Source: Hyphomicrobium sp.
GTDB taxonomy: Bacteria > Pseudomonadota > Alphaproteobacteria > Rhizobiales > Hyphomicrobiaceae
Length of the DNA: 48,645 bases
Reading direction: 5' to 3'
Assembly: GCF_019753045.1 (NCBI RefSeq)
Contig: NZ_JAIELN010000027.1
Span: forward strand, 1-48,645
The notes beneath the pieces were generated by a model that was not told where the DNA came from, ran no database searches, and was given only the letters and a program-made list of their open reading frames with translations. Positions 44,347 through 48,645 of this stretch are shown in pieces. A program made the translations under genes and the position numbers. Positions within the stretch are counted from its first letter, which is position 1, and every line of letters starts with the position of its first letter.

Positions 44347-45104
44347 TATACAGTTTGACTTCCAAATAGCTGACCGGCGGAAGGCAACGGAATGTCGCGG
44401 CCTTCGAGGCTCAGCACGATGGTGATCTTCTGCCAGATCTTACCTGAAAGATCCGAGGTCAGCCGTTCGAGGTCGCCGACCGTGTCGACCACAACCGGAT
44501 CGCTGAGCTTCTCGGCGTAGAGTGCCGCAAGCTTGGCAGTGAGCGACAGCATCTCAGAGCAGTAGTCGAGATAACGCACAAGCTCGAACGGAGACAGGCT
44601 GCGGTCGGGCGAGCTCGAAGTGTGCACAGCCGCCAGCATGCTCGGGTCTTTCGTCAGCTGATGCATATCGATGACGTGGATGATGGAACGGAACTCGTGG
44701 AGTGCGAAGAGGGCCTTCCGCTGTTTCCAGCGCGCTTCGAGGGACGAAACGAAGAATAACGTCGCGCCCATCAGCACGACGATGTTGAAGCCGGAATCGA
44801 TGCCCTGCAGCGTGCCGAAGAGATCGTCGTTAGCTTTTGTGCCGCCTAAAATGAGCTGAGCGACCACGATCAGCAGGGCAACGCCTGCCGTGATCGCGAG
44901 CCAGATGATGAAGCGCAGGAAGAAGTGCGGCCGATTGATCTCCTGCGCCGCGGTTGCTGTCTCCTTGGCGAGTGCGAGCAGGTCGCGGCAGACGTTCGCA
45001 AGGCCCGCGCCCGGAAAACGCTCATCGATACGCCGAGCAAGTTGATCGAGGCTCGCCGTGATGAGCGCCGGATCAAGCGTTCGGAATTTCGATGCCTTTT
45101 TCAC
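44346..45104 (-). CDS. Unknown membrane protein between dapD and dapE
   Basis: A 252-residue protein that I do not recognise. After an amphipathic N-terminal region of about 65 residues there are two hydrophobic helices (FIIWLAITAGVALLIVVAQLIL and FNIVVLMGATLFFVSSLEA), then a helical cytoplasmic domain with DYCSEMLSLTAKLAALYAEKL near 180-200 and a C-terminal DLERLTSDLSGKIWQKITIVLS. The predicted topology is two helices with both ends inside. The start is a GTG at 45104. The stop overlaps the dapE start (TAATG) and dapD ends 29 bases upstream, so it is made together with the two enzymes. Confidence 0.75.
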   Translation of the reverse strand: MKKASKFRTLDPALITASLDQLARRIDERFPGAGLANVCRDLLALAKETATAAQEINRPHFFLRFIIWLAITAGVALLIVVAQLILGGTKANDDLFGTLQGIDSGFNIVVLMGATLFFVSSLEARWKQRKALFALHEFRSIIHVIDMHQLTKDPSMLAAVHTSSSPDRSLSPFELVRYLDYCSEMLSLTAKLAALYAEKLSDPVVVDTVGDLERLTSDLSGKIWQKITIVLSLEGRDIPLPSAGQLFGSQTV

Positions 45105-45133
45105 CTGCTTCCACTCAATCCCTGAGCTTCCAC

Positions 45134-45976
45134 TTAGTCCCTGAGAAGCTCGTTGATGCTTGTCTTGCTGCGAGTCTTTTCGTCGACGCGCTTGACGATG
45201 ACGGCGCAGTAGAGGTTTGGACCCGGTTCCCCGTTCGGGAGAGGCTTGCCCGGCATCGTACCCGATACGATGACGGAATAGGGAGGCACCTTGCCGAACA
45301 TTTTTTCGCCCGTGGCGCGATCGATGATCGTCGTCGAGGCTCCGAGGTAGACGCCCATCGAAAGGACAGAGCCTTCGCCGACCTGGACGCCTTCGGCAAC
45401 CTCGGCGCGGGCGCCGATGAAGCAGTTATCCTCGATGACGACCGGTCCGGCCTGAAGGGGTTCGAGCACGCCGCCGATGCCGGCGCCGCCGGAAATATGG
45501 CAGTTTTTCCCGATCTGAGCGCAGCTTCCGACCGTTGCCCAGGTGTCGACCATCGTGCCGCTGCCGACGTAGGCGCCGAGATTGACGAACGAGGGGAGCA
45601 ATACGGCGCCCGGCGCGATGTAAGCGGAACGGCGCACGATAGCGCCGGGCAGCACGCGGAAGCCGCCCTTGCGGAAGTCCGCTTCGGTCCAGCCAGCGAA
45701 CTTCGGGGGCACCTTGTCCCAGTAGAAGCTGCCTGCCGGGCCGCCGGGGATCATTTCCATGTCATTGAGACGGAACGACAAAAGGACCGCCTTCTTCAGC
45801 CACTGATTGACGACCCAGTTGCCGTCCGCCTTCTCGGCGACGCGTGCTTCGCCCTTGTCGAGAAGGTTGAGCGCGGTTTCGACAGCGTCGCGGACGGGGC
45901 CCTTCGTGTCGAACGTAATGCCGTCGCGAGCTTCCCACGCCGTTTCGATTGTTTTCTTGAGGTCGTCGTGGGCCAT
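45134..45976 (-). CDS. dapD: Tetrahydrodipicolinate N-succinyltransferase
   Basis: A 280-residue left-handed beta-helix acyltransferase that adds succinyl from succinyl-CoA to tetrahydrodipicolinate. Hexapeptide repeats fill the middle: [72 protein letters not shown] and [15 protein letters not shown]. The N-terminus [17 protein letters not shown] fixes the start at 45976; longer readings add leader-encoded residues. It is the first gene of dapD-X-dapE. The start is 242 bases from the divergent small repeat protein gene. Confidence 0.97.
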   Translation of the reverse strand: MAHDDLKKTIETAWEARDGITFDTKGPVRDAVETALNLLDKGEARVAEKADGNWVVNQWLKKAVLLSFRLNDMEMIPGGPAGSFYWDKVPPKFAGWTEADFRKGGFRVLPGAIVRRSAYIAPGAVLLPSFVNLGAYVGSGTMVDTWATVGSCAQIGKNCHISGGAGIGGVLEPLQAGPVVIEDNCFIGARAEVAEGVQVGEGSVLSMGVYLGASTTIIDRATGEKMFGKVPPYSVIVSGTMPGKPLPNGEPGPNLYCAVIVKRVDEKTRSKTSINELLRD

Positions 45977-46218
45977 GGGAAAGCGTCTCCGGTCTGTGCG
46001 GCTTGGCGGTGTTTGAGACGCGCTTGTCGCCTCTCGGGCGCGGGGTGTCAATTCGGAGCACAGGCCGATTGGCGTCTCTCGGCACGGTGCGCCAGCTTGA
46101 GCGTACAAAGCGGACGAAAAACAGGTGCCGGCCGTCATTACACGGTGAATTCGAATCGGGCATGGTGCATGCTCGCCGGACCGCACTTCCGCGGCCCCGG
46201 AACAAGGAAGCGACGTCC

Positions 46219-46467
46219 ATGGCGAAATCGGAAGTCACCAGCAAGAAGGTTTCCTCGGCAGCCTCGATGGTGCTGAGGAGCAAAACTGCGACCAAGGCTG
46301 AGAAGTCGGTCGCGGCTTCGGCACTCACGCAGACCGGCAGCCCAAAGGAAACGACGAGCAAGAAGGTCGCATCGGCCGCGTCGAAAATTCTGCATGATCC
46401 GAAGGCGAGCAAGGCTGCCAAGTCGGTTGCGGCTTCGGCGCTCACACAGAAGACGAAGAAGAAATAA
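46219..46467 (+). CDS. Small basic two-repeat protein
   Basis: An 82-residue protein made of two copies of a 39-residue unit: [32 protein letters not shown] and [32 protein letters not shown] (shown in parts: [18 protein letters not shown] recur). It is rich in Lys, Ala and Ser, predicted helical, and ends KKK. The DNA copies are 117 bases apart and still similar, so the duplication is recognisable at base level. AAGGAAG lies about 10 bases before the ATG. Similar short proteins occur in related genomes as I recall them, but no function is known. It could bind nucleic acid. Confidence 0.7.
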   Translation: MAKSEVTSKKVSSAASMVLRSKTATKAEKSVAASALTQTGSPKETTSKKVASAASKILHDPKASKAAKSVAASALTQKTKKK

Positions 46468-46533
46468 TTTCCGTTCGTCCGTCTGTTCGGGGCGCCGAAC
46501 GTCAATTCATTTATGAATAGCTGCTCGAGGTGG

Positions 46534-47181
46534 TCAGTTCGTTGCCGCCTCGATTAGCTTTTTGGCGTCGTCGGAATCCCATTTCGCGGGGCCTGCCAGC
46601 CGTCCGACTTCCAATCCATCCTTGTTGATGAGGATCGTGGTCGGCATTCCCAGAAGCTTCAGCGCCATGCCCTCTTTGGCGCTCGCGTCCGAGTAAAGCT
46701 TGACGTTGGTGGCTTTCAGCTCGTCGAGGAACTTGCGCGACTCCTCATAGCCCTTCCGGTCAAGGCTCAAAGCCACGACCTCGAATTTATCGCTGCCAAG
46801 CTCCTTCTGCAGCTGGTCGAGCGCCGGCATCTCCTCACGGCAGGGTCCGCACCAGGTTGCCCAGAGATTGAGAAGGATCGTTTTGCCTTTGAGGCTCGAC
46901 AGCTTGACGTCCTTGCCGTCGGCATCCTGAAAAGTGATGTCGGGGAGGGGCTCGGGCGTCTTCTTCGTGACGAATGCCGCCATTTCTCCGAGCTTGGAGG
47001 ACGATCCGGCTGAAGGTTCGGCCTTGGGCGGCGATATTTCCTGGGCGACGGTCACGGATTTTTCAGGTCCGCCGTTGCCCAACCCGCCTCCGATAACGTA
47101 TACGGCGCCGAACCCGACCAACGCCGACAGCGCCACTGTCCAAAGGGCTTTCTGCGGGCCTCCCGCGCCGTTCGCTGTCAT
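46534..47181 (-). CDS. TlpA/ResA-type membrane-anchored thioredoxin
   Basis: A 215-residue protein with an N-terminal signal anchor (ALWTVALSALVGFGAVYVIGGG) and a periplasmic thioredoxin domain. The active site WATWCGPCREEMPAL has the reducing CxxC near residues 111-114, and the cis-proline is in LGMPTTILINKDG near 177. Such proteins reduce apocytochrome c or copper-site thiols; which applies here is unclear, though a Sco1 homologue is present at 25.5 kb. It is divergent from argH, with only 42 bases between the starts. Confidence 0.93.
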   Translation of the reverse strand: MTANGAGGPQKALWTVALSALVGFGAVYVIGGGLGNGGPEKSVTVAQEISPPKAEPSAGSSSKLGEMAAFVTKKTPEPLPDITFQDADGKDVKLSSLKGKTILLNLWATWCGPCREEMPALDQLQKELGSDKFEVVALSLDRKGYEESRKFLDELKATNVKLYSDASAKEGMALKLLGMPTTILINKDGLEVGRLAGPAKWDSDDAKKLIEAATN

Positions 47182-47223
47182 TTTTGGTAACCTTGTTCTC
47201 TCTAATTAAATACGGAGCCGCTC

Positions 47224-48633
47224 GTGACCGACAAGCCAGCCAACACCATGTGGGGTGGCCGTTTCGCAATGTCTCCTGCCGAGATCATGCAGGAGATAAA
47301 TGCCTCGATCGGCTTCGACAAGCAGCTTGCGCCACAAGACATTCGCGGTTCGAAGGCGCATGCCGCGATGCTGGCGGAAGCCGGCATCATAACCAAATCC
47401 GATGCCCGCGAGATTGCAAAAGGCCTCGACAAGATCAAGGCGGAGATCGACGCGGGAACGTTCGAATTCTCGCGCGCGCTCGAAGACGTGCACATGAACG
47501 TCGAAAACCGGCTGAAAGAGCTGATCGGTCCGGCGGCTGGGCGGCTGCATACGGCACGTTCGCGCAACGATCAGGTGGCGACGGATTTCCGGCTCTTCGT
47601 GCGCGACGCCATCGACGGGATCGATGAAGCTCTCGCAAACGTGCAGCAGGCGCTGGCGGAGAAGGCCGAGGCGCACGCCGCGACCGTCATGCCGGGATTC
47701 ACGCATCTGCAACCTGCGCAGCCCGTGACCTTTGGTCATCATCTGTTGGCGTACGTCGAAATGATCGCGCGCGACCGGGGCCGGTTCGCGGACGCGCGGA
47801 AGCGTCTCAATGAATCGCCGCTCGGCTCGGCGGCGCTCGCCGGAACGTCGTTCCCGATCGACCGCGAGCAAACGGCGCAGGCGCTCGGCTTCGACAGGCC
47901 GATGGCGAACTCGCTCGACGGCGTTTCGGATCGCGATTTCGCGCTCGAGGCTCTGGCCGCGGCGACGATCACGGCCGTGCATTTCTCGCGGCTCGCCGAA
48001 GAGATCGTCATCTGGATGACGCCGCAGTTCGGCTTCGTGAAACTGTCGGATCGTTTCACAACCGGCTCGTCGATCATGCCGCAAAAGCGCAATCCGGACG
48101 CCGCAGAGCTGGCGCGCGCCAAGGTCGGGCGGATCGCGGCTGCCTTCCAGGGCCTCGTTATCGTGATGAAGGGGCTGCCGCTCGCCTATTCGAAGGACAT
48201 GCAAGAGGACAAGGAGACGACGTTCGACGCCTTCTCCAGCCTGCGTCTCGTCATGGCGGCGATGGCGGGCATGATCGCGGATCTCGAGCCCAATGCCGAG
48301 GCTATGCGGGCCGCGGCCGGGCGCGGGTACTCGACGGCGACCGATCTCGCCGATTGGCTCGTCAGGGAGCTCAAAATGCCGTTCCGCGAGGCCCACCATG
48401 TGACGGGGGCCATCGTCAAGGCGGCCGAGGCGAAGGGCGTCGATCTCGATCAATTGAGCCTAACGGATATGCAGGCTGTCGAGCCGCGCATCACGAAAGC
48501 CGTATTTTCGGTGCTCTCTGTGGAGAACTCGGTCAAGAGCCGGACCAGTTATGGGGGAACCGCGCCACAGAACGTCGCCAAAATGGCTCGTCAGTGGCTG
48601 AGGCGGTTGGAAAAGGCCCGAGGGAAGGTCTAA
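47224..48633 (+). CDS. argH: Argininosuccinate lyase
   Basis: A 469-residue fumarase/aspartase-superfamily enzyme that releases arginine and fumarate, the last step of arginine synthesis. MWGGRF at the N-terminus, [17 protein letters not shown] near 105-121, the catalytic-His region [22 protein letters not shown] near 157-178, and the superfamily signature [12 protein letters not shown] near 280 are intact. The start is a GTG at 47224 with GGAG about 9 bases upstream. The gene is complete and ends 12 bases before the window edge. Confidence 0.97.
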   Translation: MTDKPANTMWGGRFAMSPAEIMQEINASIGFDKQLAPQDIRGSKAHAAMLAEAGIITKSDAREIAKGLDKIKAEIDAGTFEFSRALEDVHMNVENRLKELIGPAAGRLHTARSRNDQVATDFRLFVRDAIDGIDEALANVQQALAEKAEAHAATVMPGFTHLQPAQPVTFGHHLLAYVEMIARDRGRFADARKRLNESPLGSAALAGTSFPIDREQTAQALGFDRPMANSLDGVSDRDFALEALAAATITAVHFSRLAEEIVIWMTPQFGFVKLSDRFTTGSSIMPQKRNPDAAELARAKVGRIAAAFQGLVIVMKGLPLAYSKDMQEDKETTFDAFSSLRLVMAAMAGMIADLEPNAEAMRAAAGRGYSTATDLADWLVRELKMPFREAHHVTGAIVKAAEAKGVDLDQLSLTDMQAVEPRITKAVFSVLSVENSVKSRTSYGGTAPQNVAKMARQWLRRLEKARGKV

Positions 48634-48645
48634 AACTCTTTCTCT

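Overview
The window is chromosomal DNA of an alphaproteobacterium, most likely of the order Hyphomicrobiales and possibly Hyphomicrobium-like. This is inferred from the gene set: gcrA, mmcB, the RegB/RegA redox pair with a Sco1 gene, a SAM-II riboswitch on metZ, a long alphaproteobacterial-type dCTP deaminase, and rpsT next to dnaA. G+C is high and most stretches are tightly packed. The species cannot be fixed from this window alone.

Layout. 1-823: 3' end of an rRNA operon (23S end, spacer, 5S, strong terminator). 0.9-5.2 kb: a glycosyltransferase-like protein, an unknown membrane-anchored protein, a cupredoxin-FTR1 iron permease pair, a DUF1348 protein and an AhpD-like protein. 5.2-9.2 kb: ubiquinone genes ubiB and ubiE (minus strand) with a small secreted protein between them, then divergent mutM. 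9.2-10.5 kb: two tandem paralogous six-helix membrane proteins. 10.6-19.6 kb: the replication block rpsT, a long regulatory gap with DnaA-box-like sites, a rhodanese gene, dnaA, dnaN, a DUF559 gene flanked by perfect inverted repeats, recF and gyrB. 19.6-26.1 kb: DUF4112 protein, CPA2 cation/proton antiporter, class A penicillin-binding protein, YgjP-type metalloprotein and Sco1. 26.2-28.9 kb: RegB kinase, RegA regulator and mmcB. 29.0-32.6 kb: a Lon-like ATPase lacking its protease domain, translationally coupled to an unknown alpha/beta protein, then ppk2. 32.9-37.2 kb: gcrA, a long gap, argD-argF-hslO. 37.3-42.3 kb: EF-hand lipoprotein, the argE, apaG and metZ run under a SAM-II riboswitch, then dcd. 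42.6-48.6 kb: HU-like protein, a repeat-rich gap, the dapD-X-dapE operon, a small repeat protein, TlpA-like thioredoxin and argH.

How the genes work together. Arginine synthesis is spread over three loci (argD-argF, argE, argH). Lysine and peptidoglycan precursor synthesis is served by dapD/dapE, and wall assembly by the penicillin-binding protein. Methionine synthesis (metZ) appears to be controlled by S-adenosylmethionine through an RNA switch followed by a terminator/antiterminator pair. Replication genes sit with GANTC sites upstream of dnaA, and gcrA lies 20 kb away, consistent with a CcrM/GcrA cell-cycle circuit; this is inference. RegB/RegA with Sco1 links respiratory redox state to gene control.

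The least explained items are the inverted-repeat DUF559 cassette between dnaN and recF, the protease-less Lon-like ATPase with its coupled partner, the unknown membrane protein inside the dap operon, and the palindromic repeat cluster after the HU gene. I saw no CRISPR array, prophage, insertion sequence or tRNA gene.
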